A stretch of DNA of 20,093 nt from JAYUHK01 sp043767025. GTDB taxonomy: Bacteria; Bacteroidota; Bacteroidia; Chitinophagales; Saprospiraceae. The translations under genes were made by a program, and so were the position numbers. The stretch lies in contig JAYUHK010000181.1 in NCBI GenBank assembly GCA_043767025.1, forward strand, positions 1 through 20,093. The letters are read 5' to 3'. Below, one piece after another: positions 1 through 6,958 of this stretch (positions are counted from its first letter, which is position 1; every line of letters begins with the position of its first letter). The notes beneath the pieces are model-generated. The model did not search any database. It saw only the letters and a program-made list of their open reading frames with translations, and was not told where the DNA came from.

Positions 1-40
1 ACGGGATTTTTAAGCAAAAACTTTAGAATTTATACAGAGC

Positions 41-123
41 ACTTGATTTTTTTGGTTACTTTTCTTCTCCTTCCCCTCTGGGGAAGGTCGGGTTGGGGAT
101 AAAAAAAGTGACAAAAACCAAGT
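41..123. repeat. Small inverted-repeat element in the intergenic region before the DUF2279 gene
   Basis: Bases 41-65 and 99-123 are imperfect inverted copies of each other (ACTTGATTTTTTTGG... against ...CCAAGT on the other side). Between them is a perfect 8-bp hairpin, CCTTCCCC-TCT-GGGGAAGG, at 69-87. The GC-rich core in an AT-rich spacer and the nested palindromes suggest a dispersed non-coding repeat (MITE-like or a degenerate bidirectional terminator). There is no coding sequence in 1-251. The repeat status is inferred from structure only, since no second copy of this element lies in the window. Confidence 0.45.
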
Positions 124-251
124 AAATAGCTACAAAGCTAAATTCAAATGAGCCAATTTAGAATACTTGCTTGTCATCAGTTACTTACTCTTTCTAAAGT
201 TTATCATTTTGTCACAAAAATTACTTTTTTTATTTTTTTATTTTAATTATT

Positions 252-1244
252 TTGAAAAGAAAATATTTACTTTCTATTTTTATTTGCTTCATTTTACAGG
301 GTTCCGTTTTTTCTCAAAACGCACTGAATCGTTTTCTGACTCCGTCGGATACGTTCAACAAAACTCGATTTTGGGCAGTTTCTGGCATCGGTTTGGGTAT
401 TGCGGGCGGCTCGATAGGTTCGCTGGCGAGCCTTTGGTATGCCCAATATGAACAAACTCGTTTTCACCTTTTCAACGACTGGGGCGAGTGGGAGCGAATT
501 GATAAAACTGGACATTTTTTGACCGCTTATCACGAAAGCCGCTGGAGTTATGAAGGCGCGTCTTGGACGGGCATGAGTCATCGAAGTTCAGTCTGGACGG
601 GCGTTGCCATCGGCACGGCGATACAGGGAACGCTTGAATTTTTGGACGGATTTTCTAAAAAATGGGGGTATTCGCTCGGCGATATTACCGCCAACGAATT
701 GGGTTGTGCGCTTTTTGCGGCGCAAGAATTGGGCTGGCAGGAGCAGCGAATAGTGCCAAAAATATCGTTTTCTTACCCGAACTATCCCGACGCGATAGTT
801 ACCTCGACCGATGGAAAAACACAGAGCAGCGTCCGCGCTCGTGTGGCGAGTCTTTACGGCAACCGCAACCTGATTGAAAGTTTTTTTAAAGATTACAACG
901 GCGAAACATACTGGCTTTGTGGCAATATTTCTTCATTTTTACCGAAGGGAAATTCGTTCCCGAAATGGCTCAATCTGGCAGTCGGATACGGCGCAGAGGG
1001 AATGTACGGCGGTTTTGACAACTCTTGGACAGACAAAAACGGCGCAAAATTCGTCCTCGATACGCAAAAATTTCCACGCTACAGACAGGTTTATTTGTCG
1101 CTTGATGTGGATTTGTCTAAAATAAAAACCGATAATCCGATTCTAAAAACATTGTTTAGTGCAGTTCGTTTCCTGAAATTTCCGGCTCCAACCGTCGAAT
1201 TTAATACATTGGGAAGAGTCAAGTTTTTTCCTATTTTTTATTAA
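252..1244 (+). CDS. DUF2279 family protein with signal peptide
   Basis: This 330-residue protein matches the DUF2279 family, described as predicted periplasmic or lipoprotein-like, of unknown molecular function. The N-terminus (MKRKYLLSIFICFILQGSVFSQ) is a good Sec signal peptide. A hydrophobic Gly-rich stretch lies at about residues 42-62. The family core follows, with DKTGHFLTAYH at about 84-94 and EFLDGFSKKWGYSLGDITAN at about 129-148. The rest is probably beta-rich and ends in an aromatic KFFPIFY tail, which would suit membrane association. The start is a TTG at 252: I found no in-frame ATG upstream, and this codon gives a signal peptide that begins correctly. There is no Shine-Dalgarno sequence, as is usual in this phylum. 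The family call is firm, the function unknown, and the exact start moderately sure. Confidence 0.75.
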   Translation: MKRKYLLSIFICFILQGSVFSQNALNRFLTPSDTFNKTRFWAVSGIGLGIAGGSIGSLASLWYAQYEQTRFHLFNDWGEWERIDKTGHFLTAYHESRWSYEGASWTGMSHRSSVWTGVAIGTAIQGTLEFLDGFSKKWGYSLGDITANELGCALFAAQELGWQEQRIVPKISFSYPNYPDAIVTSTDGKTQSSVRARVASLYGNRNLIESFFKDYNGETYWLCGNISSFLPKGNSFPKWLNLAVGYGAEGMYGGFDNSWTDKNGAKFVLDTQKFPRYRQVYLSLDVDLSKIKTDNPILKTLFSAVRFLKFPAPTVEFNTLGRVKFFPIFY

Positions 1245-1335
1245 AAAGTAAAAAATAATCAAATTTTGTGACAAAAATATGAATTGTGGTTGGTTGGGTA
1301 TAAATTTTATGTATTACTATATGGCGTAAAAAAAC

Positions 1336-1343
1336 TATCTTTG
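1336..1343 (+). promoter_or_regulatory. Possible -7 promoter element of ybaB
   Basis: TATCTTTG matches the Bacteroidota -7 consensus TAnnTTTG and lies 29 bp upstream of the ATG at 1373. I found no convincing TTTG at the expected distance upstream, so this is a half-supported promoter. Confidence 0.4.
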
Positions 1344-1372
1344 TATTTTCAAATACTTTAAAATCTAAAATT

Positions 1373-1693
1373 ATGTTCGGCGACTTACTCGGCAATATGC
1401 AAGAGCAACAAATACAGCTAAAAAAACGATTAGCGAGCATCGTGGTAGAGGCAACCGAAGGCGACGGCGCAGTAAAAGTGACCGTCAATGCCAACAGAGA
1501 ATTGCTCAATATCGTGTTTGACAAAACAAAAATAGACTGGAACGACCAAGATATGGTCGAAGAATTGGCGGTCGCAGCAGTCAATAAAGCAATGCGCTTG
1601 GCATCTGAAAAAGAAGCGGTGGAAGCCGAAAAGTTGCTCCAAAATATAATGCCGACAGGCATGGGCGGCTTGGCAGGCTTGTTTGGAAAGTAA
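1373..1693 (+). CDS. YbaB/EbfC family nucleoid-associated protein
   Basis: The 106-residue product has the length and pattern of the YbaB/EbfC family: small dimeric proteins that bind DNA without strict sequence specificity and associate with the nucleoid. The visible features are the N-terminal MFGDLLGNMQEQQIQLKKRL helix and the central strand motif GDGAVKVTVNANRELLNIVFD at about residues 36-56. An Ala/Glu-rich helix (about 66-90) and a Gly/Met-rich tail ending GGLAGLFGK follow. In many bacteria ybaB sits beside dnaX and recR, but neither is visible here. The ATG at 1373 is the natural start, with a TAnnTTTG element 29 bp upstream. No signal peptide, so it acts in the cytoplasm. Family assignment is confident; no specific role is implied by the neighbours. 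Confidence 0.88.
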   Translation: MFGDLLGNMQEQQIQLKKRLASIVVEATEGDGAVKVTVNANRELLNIVFDKTKIDWNDQDMVEELAVAAVNKAMRLASEKEAVEAEKLLQNIMPTGMGGLAGLFGK

Positions 1694-1768
1694 AAAATGC
1701 GTTGAGTTGCTTAAACTTCCTCATTGCTTGCATCTAAAAAAATATTTTTTTACCATTTTATTTCATTG

Positions 1769-3007
1769 ATGAAACACCTGTTTTTAATCTTAATTTGTAT
1801 TGGTTTTTTTACCAAAATATCCGCTCAAACCTCCGACAGGTTGATGGGCTACTACCAGTTTGATACAGATACTACGCGGACGATTTTTGACCAAAGCGGC
1901 AATAATTCCAACGGAATAGCGGGTGGTGACACGACTTTGGTGTGTGGCGTAAGCGGGCGCGCCTTCAAGTTCGACGGTATCAAAGACTTTATTATTTTGG
2001 TCGGAAGTGTCAATAATCACTTCGGCTTGGCGGATTTTTCGCTTACATTTTTTATGAAACCAAGTCCCGGAAGCGGTGTAAAAGATATTATTTCCAAAAA
2101 AAATATCTGTGCAGCCAACGAGCGCGGCTTTGCGATTCGCTACGCACCAAGTTCCAAAACACTGACCTGCGAGCTGACGGAAAGTGCGAGCAAAAACGGG
2201 ACGGTTAGTGCCAAATTGGACGCTACGCAATGCTGGCAACACATCGCTTTGGTGCGCAGCTCGAACATCACAAGACTGTATGTAAATGGAACTTTGCGGA
2301 GCGAAGTATCGGCGTTGGCGCGCGTGAATCTGACCAATCAGGGCATCTTGAGCATAGCGAATAGTCCGTGCATCAACACGGGCGGCGAGGCGCGGTTCGG
2401 CGGTTTGCTCGACGAGCTTCGGGTCTATGCGAAGGCACTGACGGAGGAAGAAGTGGTCGATTTGTATAGATTTGCATTGCCTGACCATATACTGACGCAA
2501 GACACGCTGATTTTTCTCGGTGGCAGCGTTCCTGCAAAAATTTCGGGTACTTGTGTGAATAATTTTCAGTGGCAGCCGACTACGGGAGTTAGCAGCCCGA
2601 CTGCACGAGAACCCATATTAAAACCAACTAAAACAACTTCGTACCGACTATTGTTCCGTGACGGACAATGTATAGCTACCGATTCGGTATTAATCACGGT
2701 TATTGACCCCGATAGTTTGGACTGCGAACAAGTCTTTTTACCAAAAGCATTCACGCCCAACGGCAACGGACCGTCTGCCAACGAAATGTTTGGTGTCAGC
2801 AATCCGTATGCCATCAAAGAGTTTCTTTCTTTGGAGATTTTGGACCAGTGGGGTGGAAAAATGTTCAGTACGTCCAGTGTTTTTGAGCGTTGGGACGGCT
2901 CGTTGGGTGGCTCGCCAGTCAGTCCGGGCGTGTATTTGTACCGAGTAAGGCTAAAATGCAAGGGCGAAGAAAAAATAAAAACAGGAAGTTTTACCCTCAT
3001 GCGGTAG
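1769..3007 (+). CDS. Secreted LamG-domain protein with T9SS type B (CHU_C) sorting domain
   Basis: The product is 412 residues from the ATG at 1769, which begins a clear signal peptide (MKHLFLILICIGFFTKISAQ). An upstream in-frame ATG at 1724 would put 15 extra residues before it and is unlikely. Residues about 24-235 look like a LamG/concanavalin-like jelly-roll domain: GYYQFD, FDQSGNNSNG, KFDGIKDFI, DFSLTFFMKP, WQHIALVR, LYVNG, and the closing GLLDELRVYAKALTEEEV. Residues about 240-312 resemble an Ig/PKD-like module. Residues about 320-412 are the gliding motility-associated C-terminal domain (LPKAFTPNGNG, LEILDQWGGKMF, WDGS, PGVYLYRVRLKC), the signal that sends proteins through the T9SS to the cell surface. 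It probably binds a surface or extracellular glycan; the ligand is unknown. The next gene begins 38 bp downstream, so the two may share a transcript. Confidence 0.82.
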   Translation: MKHLFLILICIGFFTKISAQTSDRLMGYYQFDTDTTRTIFDQSGNNSNGIAGGDTTLVCGVSGRAFKFDGIKDFIILVGSVNNHFGLADFSLTFFMKPSPGSGVKDIISKKNICAANERGFAIRYAPSSKTLTCELTESASKNGTVSAKLDATQCWQHIALVRSSNITRLYVNGTLRSEVSALARVNLTNQGILSIANSPCINTGGEARFGGLLDELRVYAKALTEEEVVDLYRFALPDHILTQDTLIFLGGSVPAKISGTCVNNFQWQPTTGVSSPTAREPILKPTKTTSYRLLFRDGQCIATDSVLITVIDPDSLDCEQVFLPKAFTPNGNGPSANEMFGVSNPYAIKEFLSLEILDQWGGKMFSTSSVFERWDGSLGGSPVSPGVYLYRVRLKCKGEEKIKTGSFTLMR

Positions 3008-3045
3008 AAAAAAATAAAACGTAACCAACAATAAATTAAAAAAAT

Positions 3046-4686
3046 ATGAAAAATTATCAGTCACAAATCATTGGGATATTTTTGTTAATAGCTCAATTTG
3101 CGCAAGCACAAACCGTTTCTACGGGTATGAAAGTCTATCAGATTTTTCAGCAAAAATGCGTCAGTTGTCACAAAAATTCTAATCCGCAGGCTGGCTTAAA
3201 TTTGGAAGGTGCAGGCGCAACCGTCCAAGCGAAAGCCGCAGACGTGTACGCCAAAATTTTTCAAAAAAATCCTACCAATCCCTATGCCCTCGCCAAAGGA
3301 TACAAACAAATTTATGCAGGCAGACCCGATAAAAGTTTTCTTTTTCGCAAAATAAATTCTGGCTTGGAGCCAACTATCCAACTCGATGCGCAGGAAGGTG
3401 GGTCAATGCCCAACAATTATCCCGCTAATCTCCTGACCAACGAAGAAAAAGAATTGGTACGGCAGTGGATTCTCTACGGCGCACCGTCCGCAGGAACAGT
3501 GATGAACGACTCATTGATAACCGACTTTTACAACAACGGCGGCATCAAAGCCTTTCCGAATGGCGCACCTGCTGCGCCCGACGCGAGTCAAGGATTTCAA
3601 CTAAAAATGGGTCCGTTTTTTATTCCCAAAGGTGGCGAAATCGAATATTATACCAAACACGAACTTAATTTGCCCGCCAACTTGGAGGTCAATCGCATCG
3701 AAATCATTATCTCCAACTACTCGCACCACTTTATTATTTACAACTTCACGGGCAACGGCGCGGCGAGTATTCCCGCCGGACTTCGTGTAGATGCCAATCA
3801 CTCCAACATCGGTTTGGTGGCGGCAGTCCAAGAAGCCACCGACCTCAAGCTGCCGCAAGGCACGGCTTTCAAGTGGGAAAGTACGAGAGTTTTGGACCTC
3901 AACTCGCATTATATCAACTATTCGCAGACCAAAACCTATCAGGCGGAGGCTTATGTGAACGTCTATACGCAACCCGTCGGCACGGCGCAGCAAGAAATGT
4001 ACTCGACGCTCGTACCGAATCTCTCTATCAATATCCCCAACAACGGCAATATGATTACCGCCAACGCCAATTATGTGAGTTCATTTTTGGGGCAAATCTA
4101 CCTGTGGGGACTCATGGGGCATACGCACAAGTATGGAAAAAGCTACCAGATTTTTAAGCGCGAAGCCAACGGTACGGCGGGCGAAATGCTCTACAACGCG
4201 TCCTGTGGGCAGGGAATCCCGGGCTGTATCTCGCCGCTTTACGACTACAAACACATTCCGCTGCGATATTTTGAGCCGTTTTATCCTATCAATATGGCGC
4301 AAGGCTTCGTGCATCGTGCTTCGTGGGTGAACGACGGACCTACTTCGGTCAGCTTCGGTCCGACTTCGGCGGACGAAATGATGGTAATGATAGCGATGTT
4401 CACACGAGGTTTGGTGAACGGAAATCAGGAAGTGGAAGGCGCGCTCAAAGACATAAAACTATACCCGAATCCCGTGACGGACGTTGCGGTATTTGAGCTG
4501 CCGACCGAAAGTGGGAATTTGGAGTTTTCGCTCTACGACGCTACAGGCAGACTGCTCCAGCACCAGTCCTCTACCGAACCCGATATTTTTAGGCTCAACA
4601 CTTCCTCGCTCGCGCAAGGCATTTATTTTTACCAATTTATGTCTGAAAAAGGCGAAAGAAAATCGGGTAAGATGATGGTGGAATAG
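3046..4686 (+). CDS. Secreted cytochrome c / copper type II monooxygenase-like protein with T9SS type A sorting domain
   Basis: The 546-residue protein has a signal peptide (about 1-22). Next is a c-type cytochrome-like segment with the haem motif CVSCH at residues 38-42 and a possible axial Met121 in GGSMPNNYP. The central region, about 185-458, resembles the copper type II ascorbate-dependent monooxygenase family (peptidylglycine and dopamine hydroxylases). It has a His-His pair (H227/H228, SHHF), a His in LNSHYIN (H288), an HTH pair (H359/H361, GHTHKYGKSY) and a Met in TSADEMMVM (about M445). These match in order the CuH (two adjacent His plus one) and CuM (His-x-His plus Met) ligands known from rat PHM. 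The C-terminal approximately 78 residues (KLYPNPVTD...GIYFYQFMSEKG...KMMVE) are a type A T9SS sorting domain, so the protein is surface-exposed or released. The substrate is unknown; catalysis is inferred from the ligands only. Confidence 0.75.
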   Translation: MKNYQSQIIGIFLLIAQFAQAQTVSTGMKVYQIFQQKCVSCHKNSNPQAGLNLEGAGATVQAKAADVYAKIFQKNPTNPYALAKGYKQIYAGRPDKSFLFRKINSGLEPTIQLDAQEGGSMPNNYPANLLTNEEKELVRQWILYGAPSAGTVMNDSLITDFYNNGGIKAFPNGAPAAPDASQGFQLKMGPFFIPKGGEIEYYTKHELNLPANLEVNRIEIIISNYSHHFIIYNFTGNGAASIPAGLRVDANHSNIGLVAAVQEATDLKLPQGTAFKWESTRVLDLNSHYINYSQTKTYQAEAYVNVYTQPVGTAQQEMYSTLVPNLSINIPNNGNMITANANYVSSFLGQIYLWGLMGHTHKYGKSYQIFKREANGTAGEMLYNASCGQGIPGCISPLYDYKHIPLRYFEPFYPINMAQGFVHRASWVNDGPTSVSFGPTSADEMMVMIAMFTRGLVNGNQEVEGALKDIKLYPNPVTDVAVFELPTESGNLEFSLYDATGRLLQHQSSTEPDIFRLNTSSLAQGIYFYQFMSEKGERKSGKMMVE

Positions 4687-4843
4687 AGGGTTGTGATGAT
4701 ATTCAGCAATCGCACTTTTTTGTATTTTCAATCATCGGTGGTTGAGGGGTAGAAAGGAAGTTTGTTTTTCTGCACAAAGTCCCAAACTGTTAGATATCAG
4801 CTTAAACGCATCTTATTGGAATTTAATTTTTAACATAAACTAC

Positions 4844-5161
4844 ATGACAGAGCAATTTATTAATGCTTTAAAAAGCAAAACTAAAATCCGATTGACATTC
4901 TATTCAAAGCAAGATGATATGGCTGTAACAAGACTTTGCGCCCCTATGGATTACGGACCGGGTAAGAATACAAAAAAAAGAGATAATCGTTATCACTTGT
5001 GGGACTATGAAAGTCAAAGTAGCAGACCATTTCATACATTATCGTTATTGCCAGAGCAAATTTTAGAAATGGAATTTACAGACTTGCCGTTTAATCCGTC
5101 AGAGTTCGTTACATGGGATACTAATTGGATTATTCAAAGAGATTGGGGCGATTTCAGTTAA
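4844..5161 (+). CDS. Hypothetical protein, weakly WYL-domain-like
   Basis: The 105-residue product starts at the ATG at 4844 (MTEQFINALKSKTKIRLTFY). A longer in-frame reading back to 4742 covers spacer-like sequence and is not supported. The pattern of an N-terminal helix with a strand ('FINALKSKTKIRLTFYSKQD'), then an 'R.CAPMDYG' segment and 'YHLWDYES...HTLSLLPEQILEMEF', faintly recalls small ligand-sensing WYL domains. In these, a beta barrel reads a basic/aromatic surface, but the Trp-Tyr-Leu signature itself is not clear. No signal peptide or membrane segment. Base composition is more AT-rich than the T9SS gene upstream and resembles the toxin-antitoxin module downstream, so it may belong to the same acquired patch. 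A strong hairpin terminator at 5203-5245 ends the unit. Function unknown. Confidence 0.6.
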   Translation: MTEQFINALKSKTKIRLTFYSKQDDMAVTRLCAPMDYGPGKNTKKRDNRYHLWDYESQSSRPFHTLSLLPEQILEMEFTDLPFNPSEFVTWDTNWIIQRDWGDFS

Positions 5162-5192
5162 TTGAATCGCCTTGATGAGTTGTCAGCCAATA

Positions 5193-5245
5193 TTGTGACA
5201 GCACAAAAAAAGCCTCACTTCGTTCCGAAGTGAGGCTTTTTTTGT
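5193..5245 (+). repeat. Left copy of a 53-bp direct repeat flanking the toxin-antitoxin module
   Basis: Bases 5193-5245 align without gaps to 5899-5951, with 47 of 53 positions identical by my hand alignment; four of the six differences are in the hairpin loop. The shared part includes TTGTGAC-GCA ahead of the hairpin, so similarity extends beyond the terminator stem. Both copies are in the same orientation. Confidence 0.8.
5203..5245 (+). terminator. Perfect 20-bp-stem bidirectional terminator after the 4844 gene
   Basis: The arms at 5203-5222 and 5226-5245 are perfect reverse complements (ACAAAAAAAGCCTCACTTCG) around a TTC loop. The stem has a GC-richer core, with a run of A on one side and T on the other, so it can end transcription from either strand. 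It lies 41 bp after the stop of the small 4844 gene and isolates it from the toxin promoter. Confidence 0.85.
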
Positions 5246-5315
5246 ACACATTTTTAATCATCAGCAAGCAGCGTCACTTGCTTTTCGGGATATATTAGAA
5301 AAGTAAATGTTAATA

Positions 5316-5347
5316 TTTGTTTCTTAATTAAGAAACCTCTATATTTG
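5316..5347 (+). promoter_or_regulatory. Promoter of the toxin-antitoxin module
   Basis: TTTG at 5316-5319 and TATATTTG at 5340-5347, 20 bp apart, fit the Bacteroidota housekeeping promoter pattern well. The expected transcription start, a few bases after 5347, leaves an untranslated leader of only about 5-10 nt before the toxin ATG at 5360, so the transcript would be nearly leaderless. Confidence 0.7.
5319..5336. promoter_or_regulatory. Perfect 18-bp palindrome in the promoter spacer, likely operator
   Basis: GTTTCTTAATTAAGAAAC reads the same on both strands. It lies exactly between the -33 and -7 elements, where a bound dimer would block RNA polymerase. Type II antitoxins with a helix-turn-helix usually autorepress from such a site. 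Operator function is inferred from symmetry and position. Confidence 0.65.
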
Positions 5348-5359
5348 TAAAAAAAAGGA

Positions 5360-5698
5360 ATGGAGCAAAAATTTAGAGTAGCCTTTTTAGAAGATGCTAA
5401 AAAATTCCTTGAAAGTTTAGACGAGAAAAGTCGAGAGAAAATCTACTATAATATTTGGAAATCAACTCAAGTGAACGACAATGAATTATTTAAAAAACTA
5501 AAAGACGAAATTTGGGAATTTAGAACACTTCACAACAGAAAATACTTCAGACTTTTCGCTTTTTGGGACAAAAAAAACAATGAAGATACCGTCGTAATTG
5601 CTACTCACGGTTTGATTAAGAAAACCGATAGAATACCAAAGGTAGAGTTTAACAGGGCAGAAAATTTGAGAATTCAATATTTTAATGAAAAAAAATAA
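5360..5698 (+). CDS. RelE/HigB-like toxin (phage Gp49-like family)
   Basis: The 112-residue protein fits the RelE/HigB 'phage-derived Gp49-like' toxin family, which as a rule cleave mRNA on the ribosome. Visible hallmarks are the N-terminal FRVAFLEDAKKFLESLDEKSREKIYYNI helix pair (about residues 5-32). Then come the strand region LKDEIWEFRTLHNRKYFRLFAFWD (about 47-70) with its basic and aromatic residues, and the HGLIKKTDRIPKVEFNRAENLRIQYF C-terminal segment (about 83-108). Length is normal and no frame damage is seen, so the toxin may be active. It precedes its antitoxin by 6 bp, the toxin-first order of higBA systems. The start is the ATG at 5360, directly after AAGGA. Base composition is clearly more AT-rich than the T9SS gene at 3046 and the GH5 gene, suggesting transfer. 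Confidence 0.83.
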   Translation: MEQKFRVAFLEDAKKFLESLDEKSREKIYYNIWKSTQVNDNELFKKLKDEIWEFRTLHNRKYFRLFAFWDKKNNEDTVVIATHGLIKKTDRIPKVEFNRAENLRIQYFNEKK

Positions 5699-5704
5699 AA
5701 AGAT

Positions 5705-5887
5705 ATGAAAACATATAGTTTAGAGGAAATGACAGACAAACACATCGGAAAAATCGGCACCCCAAAACGGGACGCTTTTGAAAGTGAGTTAAAACTTGAC
5801 TTGTTAGGACACACTATAAAATCAATGACAAAAGAACAAAACCTCTTTCCCCCCCAAAACCAAAAAAAAGGTCACGCAAAAAAGTAG
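5705..5887 (+). pseudogene. Truncated HigA-like antitoxin lacking the helix-turn-helix
   Basis: The 60-residue product starts like the XRE/HigA-type antitoxins paired with Gp49-like toxins: MKTYSLEEMTDKHIGKIGTP, then KRDAFESELKLDLLGHTIKSMTKEQNL. In the family as I know it, this leads straight into the helix-turn-helix (TQEQLG...QISKLE) and a total of about 95-110 residues. Here the sequence breaks at residue 48 into FPPQNQKKGHAKK and stops. Just before the break point is a run of seven C (5849-5855). Neither alternative frame after it restores a helix-turn-helix: one gives a short Lys-rich tail ending at a TAA, the other a KPKKRSRKK-like tail ending at TGA. The stop lies 11 bp before the right copy of the flanking repeat. 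It may still bind the toxin with its N-terminal part, so it could be a shortened functional gene rather than a dead one. Confidence 0.72.
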
Positions 5888-5898
5888 AAAATAAAAAT

Positions 5899-5951
5899 TT
5901 GTGACGGCATAAAAAAAGCCTCACTTCGGAATGAAGTGAGGCTTTTTTTGT
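5899..5951 (+). repeat. Right copy of the 53-bp direct repeat flanking the toxin-antitoxin module
   Basis: This is the partner of 5193-5245, in the same orientation and 706 bp away, with 47 of 53 positions identical. It abuts the truncated end of the antitoxin. Confidence 0.8.
5911..5949. terminator. Bidirectional terminator between the antitoxin and the Bax inhibitor-1 gene
   Basis: The arms at 5911-5927 and 5933-5949 form a perfect 17-bp stem (AAAAAAAGCCTCACTTC) around a GGAAT loop, with A and T runs at the two ends. It sits between two convergent genes (antitoxin forward, stop of the membrane protein at 5981 reverse) and can serve both. Confidence 0.85.
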
Positions 5952-5980
5952 GCTGCGAAGTGAAATATAATCCACAAAAT

Positions 5981-6706
5981 CTAATTTCTGCTATTTAATT
6001 TGGAGAGCAATCGGAGGATTTCGAGGTAGAGCCAGACCAATGTGATGAGCAAACCCATTGCGGCGTTCCACTCCATGTATTTCGGCGCGCCAAGTTGCTC
6101 GCCTTTGTCGAAATTATCGAAGTCGAGCAGCAAATTCATAGCCGCTACGCCGATAATCGCCAAGCTGATGCCAATGCCAATCATGCCGCCAGAGTGCAAA
6201 TACGGCACTTGAATATTGAAAAAAGACAGGGCAAATGAAATCAAATAAACGATACAAATAGCTCCCGTAGCAGCTACTACGCCCGCCCGAAACTTTTCGG
6301 TGACTTTTATCCACTGGTATTTGTACGCCATCAGAAGCGTGAACAAAATCGCCAAAGTGAGCGTAATCGCATTGAAAACAATACCGTTGAATTTGAGGGC
6401 GTACATAGCGGAGATACTTCCTACAAAAAGACCCTCAAAAGCGGCGTAGGCAGGCGCAAGCCACGAAGATTTTTGGGGTTGAAAACTCGCCCAAACAGCG
6501 CAAACCAAACCGCCAATCATGCCGCCAATCATCAGAATTGGACTCGGATATATCCAGCTGTAACTGGCAGTGACGAGCAAAACAGTCAGCAAAATAAAGG
6601 ACTTATTGACAGCTCCAGCCACCGTCATCTGCTCGCTGTTTGCGGTATCCATCGAGCCGATGTTTTTTTCTAAAGTTTTTTCGTTGAAAAACGGATTACT
6701 TGCCAT
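5981..6706 (-). CDS. Bax inhibitor-1/YccA family membrane protein
   Basis: The 241-residue product starts at the ATG whose complement is at 6704-6706 (MASNPFFNEKTLEKNIG); a longer reading to 6775 overlaps the promoter. It has the Bacteroidota Bax inhibitor-1 layout. The soluble N-terminus carries MTVAGAVNKSF (about 27-37), followed by about seven hydrophobic segments between residues 37 and 235. The family signature APAYAAFEGLFVGSIS lies at about 85-100, and an acidic motif LLLDFDNFDKGEQLGAPKYMEWNAAMGLL at about 192-220. In the bacterial homologue YetJ, buried aspartates gate a pH-sensitive Ca2+ leak, and D195/D197 here are candidates for that role. It acts in the inner membrane. It shares the 5' spacer with the divergent GH5 gene and ends at a shared terminator. 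Confidence 0.88.
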   Translation of the reverse strand: MASNPFFNEKTLEKNIGSMDTANSEQMTVAGAVNKSFILLTVLLVTASYSWIYPSPILMIGGMIGGLVCAVWASFQPQKSSWLAPAYAAFEGLFVGSISAMYALKFNGIVFNAITLTLAILFTLLMAYKYQWIKVTEKFRAGVVAATGAICIVYLISFALSFFNIQVPYLHSGGMIGIGISLAIIGVAAMNLLLDFDNFDKGEQLGAPKYMEWNAAMGLLITLVWLYLEILRLLSKLNSRN

Positions 6707-6772
6707 AATTTTTTCTTTTTTTGATGTTGTAAAATGAGTATTTTTAAAGCCATAGTAAGACCTTATCAAACA

Positions 6773-6780
6773 CAAATATA
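6773..6780 (-). promoter_or_regulatory. Possible -7 element of the Bax inhibitor-1 gene
   Basis: On the reverse strand this reads TATATTTG, an exact TAnnTTTG match, 66 bp before the start codon. No clear TTTG is present at the usual upstream distance. Confidence 0.45.
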
Positions 6781-6958
6781 CAACATTTTACGGAACACGA
6801 ATGTTGAAAAAATGAGAGGTTTGTTTTAAATGTTTTCCCAAAATAAAAAAATAGATTTATAAAATCTTTTTTATAAATTTTAAAGAACAAAAAATTAGAA
6901 AACGCATTTTTTGTGACATTTTTTGAATGAAATAATTTGCCCGTTTTGGAGTAAAATA

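Noticed and set aside
4742..4843. N-terminal extension of the 4844 gene
   Set aside because: The extra 34 codons read like spacer sequence, and the ATG at 4844 begins the compact domain.
5849..5900. Simple frameshift at the C run as the cause of the short antitoxin
   Set aside because: Reading on in either other frame gives only short Lys-rich tails and stops within 50 bases; no helix-turn-helix is present downstream, so one base change cannot restore it.
5193..5951. CRISPR array or transposon from the repeated hairpins
   Set aside because: Only two copies 706 bp apart, no spacers, and no transposase or terminal inverted repeats; the copies are terminators in direct orientation.
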